Shown piece by piece: positions 50,280 through 59,208 of a stretch of 64,000 nucleotides of DNA. Where the stretch lies: assembly GCA_910577275.1 (NCBI GenBank), contig CAJTMW010000006.1, positions 124,001-188,000 of the forward strand, read 5' to 3'. Source of the DNA: an uncultured Lachnospiraceae bacterium (lineage in GTDB: Bacteria > Bacillota > Clostridia > Lachnospirales > Lachnospiraceae). The position numbers and the translations under genes were made by a program. The notes beneath the pieces are model-generated. The model was not told the DNA's origin, did no database searches, and saw only the letters and a program-made list of their open reading frames with translations. The stretch's first letter is position 1. The number at the start of each line of letters is the position of its first letter.

Positions 50280-51518
50280 TTACAGACCATGAACCTCCGC
50301 CGCCAGAAGGCAGAACATGGAATCCGCCCATGCGAACCACGGGCGGGTGAATTCCGCCGGTCTGTCCGGGTGAAAGCCTTCGTGCATATGGTACGTTCCT
50401 GCCGTGGTATTGATTAAAGTATTTAAAATCTCTCTCTTTTCTTCTATGGAATCCGCAGTCAGTCCCTGTACGGCCAGGGCAATATGCCAGACATATCCTT
50501 CCGGGGTGTGCGGGCTGCCGATTCCCTTCGCCCATTTTCCTTCATAATAGAACGGGTTAAACCTGCTTAAAAGAAATTTTCTGGTATTTTGATAAACGGG
50601 ACAATTCGTTTCGCAGAACCCAAACCAGGGCGCGCCCAAAAGGCTGGGCAGATTGGCGTCGTCCATCAGGCGGTAATTTCCAAGTCCGTCCACCTCGTAG
50701 GCAAAGATTTCTCCAAATTCCGGGTGTCTGACCACGCCCCATTTATAAATGCCCGCTTCTATCTGCCTTGCCAGTTCTTCCGCTTCCTCCACAATCTCCT
50801 TTTCCAGAGGAAGGTTACGCAAACCTTTTAAGACTACTGCCGCCAACATGTTCGCAGGAATCAGGTAATGGTAGGTACAGGCGTCGTCGCTTGGCCGGAA
50901 TCCCGACCATGTCATTCCGGTATATCCCACCGGAGAGCCTTTTCCCTCGTTACTTAAGGTTTCCGTAGGAAGCTCACTGTCCCTCTCAAACCGATAGGGC
51001 GAGTTCTCGTGGCTTTGCTCTGTTCTCCACACCCGAATCACGGCACGGACTGCCTCTTTTACCTTATCTGTAATTACAGCGTCCTTCGCTCTCCTGCAAT
51101 ATTCCTCCAGCAGAAAAAGGGGAAAAGCCAGAGAATCCACCTCATACTTTCTCTCCCATATGTAAGACCCCATTTCCGTCTTGTCCCTGCGAAAACAGGC
51201 GTAATCTCCGTTTCTGTTAAAGGCATTGGCATAAGGGTCCGTCAGAATCAATTCCGCCTGCTTCCAAATCAGCCCCTTTATAGCGGCGTTTACCTCCTCG
51301 TCGGCAAGCGCCCGCAGGTAAGGAAGCACCTGCATGGAGCTGTCCCGCAGCCACATGGCATCAATATCACCCGTTATGCAAAAAGAGGTTCCGTCCTTCT
51401 GCCTTTGCAGGGTCGTATCCCAGGTACAGCCAAAGCAGTTCCTGTAGACCTTTTCTGCCTCTGCATCGCCTATACGGCGGCAGTCTTTATCGAGTAAGTT
51501 CTGCATTTCTTTTGTCAT
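50280..51518 (-). CDS. Glycoside hydrolase family 125 (exo-alpha-1,6-mannosidase type)
   Basis: A 412-residue (alpha/alpha)6-barrel enzyme. GDIDAMWLRDSSMQVLPYL near 50-68 and GYTGMTWSGFRPSDDAC near 198-214 are the hallmark segments of GH125, metal-independent inverting exo-alpha-1,6-mannosidases; the acidic residues in these segments include the catalytic pair. It has no signal peptide and should act in the cytosol on imported mannosides. The ATG has GGGGGAG 5 nt upstream. It is 79 nt downstream of the 588-residue unknown gene and last in the ABC operon, before a bidirectional terminator. Confidence 0.9.
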   Translation of the reverse strand: MTKEMQNLLDKDCRRIGDAEAEKVYRNCFGCTWDTTLQRQKDGTSFCITGDIDAMWLRDSSMQVLPYLRALADEEVNAAIKGLIWKQAELILTDPYANAFNRNGDYACFRRDKTEMGSYIWERKYEVDSLAFPLFLLEEYCRRAKDAVITDKVKEAVRAVIRVWRTEQSHENSPYRFERDSELPTETLSNEGKGSPVGYTGMTWSGFRPSDDACTYHYLIPANMLAAVVLKGLRNLPLEKEIVEEAEELARQIEAGIYKWGVVRHPEFGEIFAYEVDGLGNYRLMDDANLPSLLGAPWFGFCETNCPVYQNTRKFLLSRFNPFYYEGKWAKGIGSPHTPEGYVWHIALAVQGLTADSIEEKREILNTLINTTAGTYHMHEGFHPDRPAEFTRPWFAWADSMFCLLAAEVHGL

Positions 51519-51597
51519 TTTTTCTCCCCCTGATGAACAGCATTCCGCTTGTCATACACCTCTTTATTCCACGCATCTTTTGAGTCGAAGCAGCTTC

Positions 51598-53364
51598 TCA
51601 GACACCGGATTTTAAATAACCCATTTTTTTCAGGATACGGGCATAACGGGATATTGTGTGAGGCAGTACGTTAATCGTTTCACCATGTACCATCCAGTCC
51701 ACCACTTCCATAAATCTGTTGCCCCGCTTCCAGATATATGGCGAAAAGGAAACCACAGGAGAGTCGAGCACTCCGATAATCCATCCCGGAGCAATTCTCT
51801 CACATTCTACAATATCTTCCATCACTGACATCCTGACATAAGGCGAACCAATACAGACATTCCTGGGCGTCTGATTAAAGGTAATCATAGATTTTCCTTC
51901 ATACAGAATCCTGTTTCTGCCCGGAAGGGCTGATGATATGAAATATTCCATCTCTGCCTCCTCCACCGCCCGATACAATTCTGTGTTAATATGCGTCAAG
52001 GTCTTTAAATCCGTATCCAAAAATGCCATATATCCCTTTGGCATTCCTGCTTTGCCTGATATTTTACCAATTTCATAAAGCGCCTGTCTACAATTTTCTT
52101 TTATAAATTGTACGGGGCATCCAATCTCTGCCATTATTCCAAGGCCCCCGCAATGCAGTATCGGCTCTATCAGCCCTTTTACCCCGCCCTGAGAACGGCT
52201 CACGGAAAATAATTCCCACAGTTGCGGACATGTTTGATATCTGGCCGCATGTACGCCTATTCCCATCTTTATTCCCGTAAACGAAGACAGCTCCATTAAG
52301 TTAATCATTGCTTCATTATGCGCCATTTCCCCCGAATGCCACACAAGAGAAGATAAAATTTTTCCCTGCTTTGCATACTTTATAAGCTGCTCGTCAGAAG
52401 GTTCTTCCTCATCCCATCCCCTTTCTCTGTTCGCCCATACATAGGGAATTGTCATAACGCTGGGAAACGGCGGTCTGTTAGGGTCCATAATTTTGATACA
52501 GATTCCCCTTTTTCCCCACTCGAAAATGTCTCCGTCCCCTGTCTGCCTCCCCACAATGACACGGTTTCCTGTTTTCTTTACCAGGTCTTCAATGTCGTCC
52601 ATCACTGTCGTATATTCTTCCGTATAAGCGGATACCTCTACTTCTCTGCTGCCTTTTCCTTTCACCTGGCCAAAAAGAGAAACATAGCGGTCACGGCACA
52701 GAGTTGCCATCATAGACAAAATAGCGTCAGGGTCGCCAAATGCCACCCCCTTTGCCATATCTTCATATCGGTGAGCTGTTTTGGCGGATATTTTTTCTAC
52801 GGTTTCTTCGTCGGAAAGTTCGTCAATAAAAGCCACGACTTTCCTTTCCTCAAATTCCTGCCGTTCTCCAAGATATCCCCAGGCTTCCCTGAATAAGATT
52901 TCAGGATAGAAATAGGGAAAAAATTCTCTGCTTGTAGTCCCTTTACTTGCATATGCCTTATCAAACAGCACAACTTTTTCTTCCTCTATACCAAAATATT
53001 TCCTGACTCCATCATAGAGTTCTCTGATGGAATCCGTCCGTACAATCACATCTGCATCAAAGGTACGTATGGAAGATTCAAGAAGTCCTTCCTCGCCATA
53101 AATGCAATAAATAATTTCATAATATGCACTGAGATAATTAAACTGTTGAAAATGATTTCCTCCAATCACCGTGCTCCCCGTCTTGGCAAAAAGCGTTCCG
53201 TCCCTCTCGCTTTCCAGATAAGCCTCGAATACCATCCCCTGTTTTTCCGCCACCCAGGAAAGCGTCGGGATAATGACAGAAACCTCCGTTTTTTCCAATT
53301 TAGATATCAGCATCAGCATTTTTTTTCTGTTTTTTTCATTCCCTGTATGTTTCATCTCTGTCAT
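51598..53364 (-). CDS. Unrecognised 588-residue protein in the mannoside ABC operon
   Basis: No family was recognised. The protein has no signal peptide or membrane helix and looks cytosolic. Residues of about 15-110 alternate strands and helices (VSVIIPTLSWVAEKQG, GSTVIGGNHFQQFNYLSAYY, IRTFDADVIVRTD). Residues of about 250-560 include GRQTGDGDIFEWGKRG, FPSVMTIPYVWANRERGWDE, WHSGEMAHNEAM, GIGVHAARYQTCPQLWELFS and LHCGGLGIMAEIGCP, rich in His, Trp, Glu and Asp as in an enzyme. It lies between the MalG-type permease (20 nt upstream) and the GH125 gene. A role in breaking down or handling the imported glycan is inferred from context only. Confidence 0.7.
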   Translation of the reverse strand: MTEMKHTGNEKNRKKMLMLISKLEKTEVSVIIPTLSWVAEKQGMVFEAYLESERDGTLFAKTGSTVIGGNHFQQFNYLSAYYEIIYCIYGEEGLLESSIRTFDADVIVRTDSIRELYDGVRKYFGIEEEKVVLFDKAYASKGTTSREFFPYFYPEILFREAWGYLGERQEFEERKVVAFIDELSDEETVEKISAKTAHRYEDMAKGVAFGDPDAILSMMATLCRDRYVSLFGQVKGKGSREVEVSAYTEEYTTVMDDIEDLVKKTGNRVIVGRQTGDGDIFEWGKRGICIKIMDPNRPPFPSVMTIPYVWANRERGWDEEEPSDEQLIKYAKQGKILSSLVWHSGEMAHNEAMINLMELSSFTGIKMGIGVHAARYQTCPQLWELFSVSRSQGGVKGLIEPILHCGGLGIMAEIGCPVQFIKENCRQALYEIGKISGKAGMPKGYMAFLDTDLKTLTHINTELYRAVEEAEMEYFISSALPGRNRILYEGKSMITFNQTPRNVCIGSPYVRMSVMEDIVECERIAPGWIIGVLDSPVVSFSPYIWKRGNRFMEVVDWMVHGETINVLPHTISRYARILKKMGYLKSGV

Positions 53365-53384
53365 ACTGCCTTTCTGTCAATTTG

Positions 53385-54212
53385 TTATTTAACCGCACCC
53401 TGAACCAAACCGTTATAAATATATTTCTGAAGCAGGATAAACAAAATAAGTATCGGTAAAATGGTAATAATCACGCCGGCACAGATTACTTCCCACTGTG
53501 TTCCGTATTGCCCTCTGAATTGAAACAATGCTGTCGCCACCACACGCAGCCTGTTTTTAGGCATATATTGATACGGTATATAAAAATCATTATAAATGCC
53601 TACGCCCTTAATAATTGCAACCGTAGCAACTGCCGGTTTCAGTAAAGGAAGAATAATTTTCTGATAGATGGCAAGATAGCTGGCGCCGTCCAGCATCGCA
53701 GATTCGTCCAGTGAAACCGGAATGGAATCTGCCTGCTGCAGAAAAATGTAAATGGAAATAATATCTGTTCCTATATAAAGCAAAAATCCTGCCATCCTTG
53801 TGTTATACACCCCAAGCCTGCTAATCATCTGATAAAGCATAACCTGAATCGTCATTCCCGGAACCAATGATGCGAATAAAAACAGACTCTTCAAAATCTG
53901 CTTACCCTTAAACTCAAACCGGCTGAACACATACGCCACCATTGTTCCGTTTATGATTGCTCCCCCCAGGGCAACTATTACCATGATTAATGTATTTTTA
54001 AATCCGGTCATCATATTTCCATCTACAAACGCCGTCACATAATTTTCAAAATGGAGCTGCCCCGGCAGTTCCAACACGCCTAAATCATATACCTCGTTCT
54101 TTGATTTCAGCGAGGTCAGGACTGCCAGAAAAACAGGACCGGTTGTCACGAGTGTTATGAGCGCCAGCGAAAAATATTTCAGTACTTTTCCAATAATCCT
54201 TTGAATTTTCAC
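53385..54212 (-). CDS. Carbohydrate ABC transporter permease, MalG type
   Basis: A 275-residue membrane protein with six predicted helices. It starts at a GTG at 54212 with AAGGAG upstream, overlapping the preceding permease stop as GTGA. The EAA coupling loop is ESAMLDGASYLAIYQKIILPL (about residues 165-185). It pairs with the MalF-type permease to form the channel of a CUT1 importer. No ATPase gene is present in the operon. Confidence 0.88.
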   Translation of the reverse strand: MKIQRIIGKVLKYFSLALITLVTTGPVFLAVLTSLKSKNEVYDLGVLELPGQLHFENYVTAFVDGNMMTGFKNTLIMVIVALGGAIINGTMVAYVFSRFEFKGKQILKSLFLFASLVPGMTIQVMLYQMISRLGVYNTRMAGFLLYIGTDIISIYIFLQQADSIPVSLDESAMLDGASYLAIYQKIILPLLKPAVATVAIIKGVGIYNDFYIPYQYMPKNRLRVVATALFQFRGQYGTQWEVICAGVIITILPILILFILLQKYIYNGLVQGAVK

Positions 54213-55111
54213 GTCTTCTCCTTTCCGATTACCATCTTTTGAAACAGCGCCGTCAAGAGGATAATTATCAGAAGCACCACCGACATAGCCGAGGCAACTC
54301 CATATTTGTTATATTTAAATGCCGTATCCAGAATGTTCATCAAAAAGGTTTTGGAACGGTTCGCGCCGCCCGTCATAATATATGGCATTTCATAAATGCT
54401 GAGCGCACCGCTCAAATTAACCGTCAGATTTACAAAAATCACCTGTCTGATTCCGGGAAAAATAATATAAATAAATTTATGCCATGCATTTGCCCCATCA
54501 ACCTCAGCCGCCTCATAGATTTCCGAGGATATGGAGGCGATTGCACCGTAAAAAATAACAAACATGAGCCCCATATACCTCCAGATAGAAGTTGCCACAA
54601 TAGACCAGTTGACCACATCGGGATTTCCCAGCCACTTCTGAATCAGGTTCCCCATTCCCAGAAATTTGAGCACGGTATCCAACATTCCGTCCGCCCTGTA
54701 AAACAGAAGGAAAATAAAGCCGATTGCCACTCCGTTTATCAGATAGGGAAAAAAGATAGCCGCCTTAAAAAAATTACGGAATCTTACTTTAAAGCTAAGT
54801 ATTGTTGCAAAATATAGCGCCAGCACCGTTTGAACAAGAGTTCCGCATATATAATAAAGCGACACCTTTAGTACCGCGAACTGCTCTGCATCGGTAAAAA
54901 TCTTTATATAGTTGCCAAGTCCCACAGGCGAATATTCCCTGCTCATACCATCCCAATCGGTAAAACTGTAAAAAAACATTCTGCCAAGAGGCAAGTAGCT
55001 GAAAACTGCCAGAAGCAGTACAGGAAAAAACAAAAAGCAAAAAACAATTACCTTCCGCTGTGTCTTATATTTCAAATCAGAAAAAGTCCAGATTATTTTT
55101 TTAGTTTTCAT
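54209..55111 (-). CDS. Carbohydrate ABC transporter permease, MalF type
   Basis: A 300-residue membrane protein from ATG 55111; a longer frame to 55168 is open but would run across a stable hairpin and lacks a binding site. Six helices are predicted. EAAEVDGANAWHKFIYIIFP is the EAA loop. It follows the binding-protein gene by 65 nt, mostly occupied by the stem-loop at 55130-55158. Confidence 0.87.
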   Translation of the reverse strand: MKTKKIIWTFSDLKYKTQRKVIVFCFLFFPVLLLAVFSYLPLGRMFFYSFTDWDGMSREYSPVGLGNYIKIFTDAEQFAVLKVSLYYICGTLVQTVLALYFATILSFKVRFRNFFKAAIFFPYLINGVAIGFIFLLFYRADGMLDTVLKFLGMGNLIQKWLGNPDVVNWSIVATSIWRYMGLMFVIFYGAIASISSEIYEAAEVDGANAWHKFIYIIFPGIRQVIFVNLTVNLSGALSIYEMPYIMTGGANRSKTFLMNILDTAFKYNKYGVASAMSVVLLIIILLTALFQKMVIGKEKT

Positions 55112-55129
55112 AGTCTCTATTCCCCACCT

Positions 55130-55158
55130 GGGCAGGCGGAAGCTCCTTCCGCCCGTCC
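55130..55158 (-). promoter_or_regulatory. Intercistronic stem-loop between binding protein and MalF-type gene
   Basis: On the minus strand a 13-nt arm pairs with its partner around a GAG loop: eight continuous pairs (GGCGGAAG with CTTCCGCC), one G-T, one C-G, one mismatch and two more G-C pairs. No T-run follows. It is a likely mRNA processing or stabilising element that keeps binding-protein levels above permease levels. Confidence 0.6.
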
Positions 55159-55176
55159 ATAGCTGCATATATCTGT

Positions 55177-56571
55177 TTATTCTACTCCCAGAGCATCCAT
55201 AGCCTCTGTCCAGCGTTTATTTAAATCTTCCATAATTTCATCATAGGTTTCATCTCTGTTTCCGATTCCCGCATCAATAATCCGTTGTTTAAAGTCAGGC
55301 TCCAACAGACCAACCTCCGATTCCTTGTCCAATCTGTCGAGCAGCCCCTGGTCGTCTCCCTCTGCCGGAGTACAGGGCATAAATTCAACTCCCAGGTCAT
55401 ACCAGTCCGTTGCAATAGCCGGAAGTTCGCCGCCTTTAATGGGCGATACACTGGAGGAAAGCTCCGTGGCATATTCCGTTTCTGCAAAGAATTTTACCCA
55501 TGCCAGAGCGATATCCTGATGCTCGGAATGGACACTCACGCCGTTTACATAATCTCTTCCCAACCGTACTATCTGAGGATTTCCCTCCTCAGGCACAGGA
55601 TACGGCATATAGCCGATTACCTCCTCTGTCAGACCGGCTTCCACAGCCGCCTCCTGAAACTGGCCGATTGCCCAGGAGCTGCATACACAAGTGGCCGCTT
55701 CTCCCTTTGCCAGCATTCTCTTTGCCTCGTCAAAGGTTGCCGTTGCCGGGTCGTCCTCAATCAGCCCCTGTGCCGACGCTTCATACATAATTCTGTACAG
55801 ATTATAATTCGGGCTGCCTTTCAAAAAATTATTCCTGTCATGAGCCTGACCCACATACGGATAATCCGGTTCAGCCGCCGCTGTAAGCGTATTGGCCTCC
55901 CACTGGTTTAATGTCCACTGGTCCGCATATGCCGTATAAAGAGGCACGGCATCCGTAGTTTCTTTAATTTTCTGCAAAGCGGCCATAAATTCGTCAATTG
56001 TTCTCGGGATACCTTCAATTCCCGCTTCCGCAAAAACATTTTTGTTGTAGAAAATTCCTGTAAACTGTACAGAAACAGGAATCCCGTAAACAACATTCTC
56101 ATAGGTTCTGTCATCAATACACTGGTATTGTTCCGACAGTTCTTCATAGGAACCAAGGGGAACAAAATACTCGGAGAGCTTCGCTACTTCCACTGTATTG
56201 GGAATCAAAAGGACATCTCCATAGTCTGAAGATGAAAGCCGGATTTTTACCTGATTTTCATAATCGTCTATGGATTCAAATTCGACTGTCTGTACCCCCG
56301 GGTACAAATCATCAAATTCCTCCGCCCACTCCTGCATTTTCTGCAGCCGGTCGCCTTCCGTGACATTGGTAAGTACGGTAATCGTTCCCTCTCTCATCTC
56401 GCCTCCCTGCGGCGCTTTCCCTGTTTCCACATTTTCTCCGTTTTCCGTTGTCTCCGTTTCGATGGTGTTTGTCTCTTGTACCGGCATATCCTGTTCCTTT
56501 TGTGTTCCTCCGCAGGCAGTCAATCCCAGACAAAGCACAACTGCCAGTACAATTCCTGTCCATTTCTTCAT
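55177..56571 (-). CDS. Sugar ABC transporter solute-binding lipoprotein (second operon)
   Basis: A 464-residue lipoprotein. The signal ends LTAC, placing the lipid on Cys20, then a Thr/Glu-rich linker leads into a type-1 sugar-binding fold (ITVLTNVTEGDRLQKMQEWA, YENVVYGIPVSVQFTGIFYN, KGEAATCVCSSWAIGQFQEA). The length fits the MalE/UgpB-like group. It feeds the MalF/MalG permeases downstream. The GH125 gene in the same unit points to an alpha-1,6-mannose-containing oligosaccharide. An extended -10 lies about 50 nt before the ATG. Confidence 0.88.
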   Translation of the reverse strand: MKKWTGIVLAVVLCLGLTACGGTQKEQDMPVQETNTIETETTENGENVETGKAPQGGEMREGTITVLTNVTEGDRLQKMQEWAEEFDDLYPGVQTVEFESIDDYENQVKIRLSSSDYGDVLLIPNTVEVAKLSEYFVPLGSYEELSEQYQCIDDRTYENVVYGIPVSVQFTGIFYNKNVFAEAGIEGIPRTIDEFMAALQKIKETTDAVPLYTAYADQWTLNQWEANTLTAAAEPDYPYVGQAHDRNNFLKGSPNYNLYRIMYEASAQGLIEDDPATATFDEAKRMLAKGEAATCVCSSWAIGQFQEAAVEAGLTEEVIGYMPYPVPEEGNPQIVRLGRDYVNGVSVHSEHQDIALAWVKFFAETEYATELSSSVSPIKGGELPAIATDWYDLGVEFMPCTPAEGDDQGLLDRLDKESEVGLLEPDFKQRIIDAGIGNRDETYDEIMEDLNKRWTEAMDALGVE

Positions 56572-56620
56572 AAGTAAATCCCTCTCTCTTATTTATTTCA
56601 ATCTGCTGATTGATAACGCC

Positions 56621-56626
56621 ATTATA
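56621..56626 (-). promoter_or_regulatory. Extended -10 upstream of the second binding-protein gene
   Basis: On the minus strand TGTTATAAT gives an extended -10 with no clear -35, as is common when an AraC-type activator is needed. It stands in the 108-nt gap downstream of the response-regulator gene. Confidence 0.5.
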
Positions 56627-56679
56627 ACAATCTGTTATTTCTTTCCTATGTGTTTTCTATTCTCCTTTTATGTCTTTTC

Positions 56680-58122
56680 TTATCCCTGTATTTCCCCGCT
56701 CTCATACATTTTTCTGTATTCAAGGGGCGTTTTCCCAAAATATTTTTTGAACTGTCTGGCAAAATTATAGTAATCTTTATAGCCTACTGCTTCCGCAATC
56801 TTACCGACCTTTCTGTCCGTCTGTATCAGAAACGCCGCCGCCCTTTTCATTCTTGTATCTATCAGATACCTGTTAATATTCGTTCCCGTCTCTCTTTTAA
56901 ATGTCCTGCTGATATGAACCGTCGAATAAGAGAGCAAAGCGGAAAGCAGATTAAGGTTAATATCTCTGGCATAATTCCTGTCAATCACTTTCTTAATCTG
57001 CCATGACAACTTCTTACCGTTATTCCCTTCAATCCCCTTATCCTCACACATCAGGAAAACAATCCTTTCCACATCCTCAAGGAGCTGTCCGGTACAGATA
57101 TACTTGAAGTCCTTTGCCTGATTTTCTATATCGGACAATAATCTGCAGATTTCATCAAATCTGCTGACAGAAAGTCCGGCCATGCATTTCAGAAATTCCT
57201 CAATCTTATCCCTGTTATTCTGCATCAGTGTATAATCGTCTTCTCCCGCCGGATGGAGTTGCTTCTTCAGGGAATTTAACATCCCCGAATAATTTGCCAT
57301 AGACCAGTAAATCTCCATTTCCTCTTTCATACTTTCCAGAGCAAGCCCTTCCTCCCCTGAAACTTCTTCTGCTCTGAAAGCCTTTAGCGACGCTTTTCTG
57401 GATGCTTCCTTATAACACTGTTCCACAGCATCTATATCCGTGATTCCTGTAACCTCTTTCCATCCAAAAATGCATCTTTCCCTTTGCGAAAGTCCCATAA
57501 AAACCTTCTCCAGTACGTCTTTGGCGGCTCGTTTTTCCAGAACCAGAATCAAAAGTCCCAGTTTGACAGTCTGCACCGGAAAAATCTGACCGGCAGAGCC
57601 TATGGATAGTTCTTTTTCCAGCTCTGTTACATCAGGCATCCCTTTTCCTGTAAGAAAGAAAAAACGATATTCCTTCTCCAACGAATAAAAATTATTTAAA
57701 ACCTGTTCATAAACGTTGAACAGTTCCTTGTCAGAGGTGATTCCCTTTTTCTGTATTGTCCGAATTGCCGTGCGTATTGTATCGTTCAGTTCTTCCCCGT
57801 TAATCGGTTTTAAAATATAATTAATACAGCCTGCTCTCATAGCCTGTTTCGCATATTCAAAAACACCGTGGGCGCTCACTACTATCAACTGAATATCGGG
57901 ATAATAACGGTGTAGCTGCTTCATGAGATAAAGCCCGTCTTTTCCCGGCATTCTGATATCTGTAATTACAATGTGGGGATGATGTTCTTCACAGAGTCTG
58001 AAAGCTTCCTCGCCGTCATGCGCTGTGGCTACCAGCTCCGCATTATGCCTTTTCCAGTCAATCATATTTACCAGGCTCATTCTGACCAGCGAATTATCGT
58101 CTGCAATTAATATTCCATACAT
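56680..58122 (-). CDS. Response regulator with AraC-type DNA-binding domain, kinase not adjacent
   Basis: A 480-residue YesN-type regulator from ATG 58122 (GGAGGTGA 8 nt upstream). The receiver domain has Asp55 in IVITDIRMPG. A long middle region (about 130-370), without recognised motif, is typical of this class. The C-terminal double HTH ends NFARQFKKYFGKTPLEYRK. It should activate the downstream binding-protein, permease and GH125 genes. Unusually, no YesM-type kinase gene is beside it within the window. Confidence 0.88.
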   Translation of the reverse strand: MYGILIADDNSLVRMSLVNMIDWKRHNAELVATAHDGEEAFRLCEEHHPHIVITDIRMPGKDGLYLMKQLHRYYPDIQLIVVSAHGVFEYAKQAMRAGCINYILKPINGEELNDTIRTAIRTIQKKGITSDKELFNVYEQVLNNFYSLEKEYRFFFLTGKGMPDVTELEKELSIGSAGQIFPVQTVKLGLLILVLEKRAAKDVLEKVFMGLSQRERCIFGWKEVTGITDIDAVEQCYKEASRKASLKAFRAEEVSGEEGLALESMKEEMEIYWSMANYSGMLNSLKKQLHPAGEDDYTLMQNNRDKIEEFLKCMAGLSVSRFDEICRLLSDIENQAKDFKYICTGQLLEDVERIVFLMCEDKGIEGNNGKKLSWQIKKVIDRNYARDINLNLLSALLSYSTVHISRTFKRETGTNINRYLIDTRMKRAAAFLIQTDRKVGKIAEAVGYKDYYNFARQFKKYFGKTPLEYRKMYESGEIQG

Positions 58123-58263
58123 AATCTGTCTCACCTCCCGTCACAGCCCCGATTGAAATTCTGCTGATTATAAGTTCTGTTGTCCCAATTATAAAAATTT
58201 TGCCGGATTTTATTATGTATTTGTTTAACAGATTTTATGACAGAAACAGACATCTAAAACAAA

Positions 58264-58299
58264 AGCACCAACCGGCAATTTTTATTACCGGTCAGTGCT
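58264..58299 (-). terminator. Terminator after the MGMT-like gene
   Basis: AGCAC/GTGCT and ACCGG/CCGGT stems with a 2-by-2 internal loop, followed on the minus strand by TTTTGTTTT. It lies about 80 nt past the MGMT-like stop, in the 256-nt gap before the AraC-type response regulator. Confidence 0.7.
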
Positions 58300-58378
58300 C
58301 TGTCCTTCCAATTCCGTATAAAAACTGAATTTACAACCATATACCGCAGTTCTTCAAATCCTGCAGGCGGCAATTTCC

Positions 58379-58687
58379 CTAACACTCCCACCCGCACACC
58401 TTCATATCCACATGATTCCCGTCCTTAAATTTCACATTCTCCTCCTCCAGCAGACGTTTCTGCTCCGGGAAATGGGGAGCCAGCCTTCCCGCATGGTTCA
58501 CCACGCGGTGGCAGGGGTACTTGCCGTAGTATTCCGCCATACTAAGAACCTTTCCCACAAGCCTTGCGTTTTTATCCCGTCCAATCAGGCGGGCAATCTG
58601 CCCGTAGGACGCAGCCTTTCCCTCAGGTATTTCCTCCACCACCGACAATATTTCATAAATCAGGTCTTCTGTCAGAACTTCCGCCAT
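58379..58687 (-). CDS. MGMT-family protein, DNA-binding domain only
   Basis: A 102-residue protein covering only the C-terminal domain of O6-alkylguanine-DNA alkyltransferases. ASYGQIARLIG is the helix-turn-helix, and YPCHRVVNHAGRL holds the active-site motif, with the Cys kept. The short ATL proteins of this size usually have Trp at that position and cannot transfer alkyl groups; this one retains Cys. It might be a minimal alkyltransferase or an alkyl-damage sensor. GGGAG precedes the ATG. It follows the DUF4180 gene on the same strand by 48 nt. Confidence 0.85.
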   Translation of the reverse strand: MAEVLTEDLIYEILSVVEEIPEGKAASYGQIARLIGRDKNARLVGKVLSMAEYYGKYPCHRVVNHAGRLAPHFPEQKRLLEEENVKFKDGNHVDMKVCGWEC

Positions 58688-58735
58688 TTTGCTTCTCCCG
58701 TCTCTGCCCTTTTCTTCCTTATATTATAACGTTTT

Positions 58736-59110
58736 TCATAACCCGCCGCACCCGGAAAGCTTATCTATTGCGCCGGAGCGGTCAGGCTGAAAATAAAAGT
58801 CCTTCCCCCGGTTGCTCTCGTACATAAAATCCTTCAGAGGTTTACTTGTATACTTTGAAAAATCTCCGTATACCGCAAACCTTACACCGTAATTGATGAA
58901 TTTCTGCAAAATCTCTCCTGCCAGGCCGGTGCTCAGAATAAAGAAATCGTCTGCCACCGCAGCTTTATTTATTGCAATATCTGTGCAACCCGTTTCGTAT
59001 TTCACAGTCATAATCAAATCCAAAGCCGACTGAACATCCGTAATCAGCTTCTCATCGCTCTCCACTACTGCAACTGTCACGTTATTTTTTGTCACTGTTT
59101 CTGTTTTCAT
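58736..59110 (-). CDS. DUF4180 family protein
   Basis: A 124-residue cytosolic protein. VAVVESDEKLITDVQSALDLIMTV, DFFILSTGLAGEILQKFINY and RFAVYGDFSKYTSKPLKDFMYESNRG (parts shown) match the DUF4180 family, which is widespread in Firmicutes and structurally resembles STAS-like alpha/beta domains. No biochemical function is known. The ATG has a GGGAGG site. It lies upstream of the MGMT-like gene. Confidence 0.83.
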   Translation of the reverse strand: MKTETVTKNNVTVAVVESDEKLITDVQSALDLIMTVKYETGCTDIAINKAAVADDFFILSTGLAGEILQKFINYGVRFAVYGDFSKYTSKPLKDFMYESNRGKDFYFQPDRSGAIDKLSGCGGL

Positions 59111-59208
59111 TTCTACCTCCCTTTACTCATACAGGCTGTCAGTGAATTGGTCAGCCATAAAGTCAGACGTCAATGTTAATTCCTTTTCCGGAAAATGTCA
59201 AGCGATAA

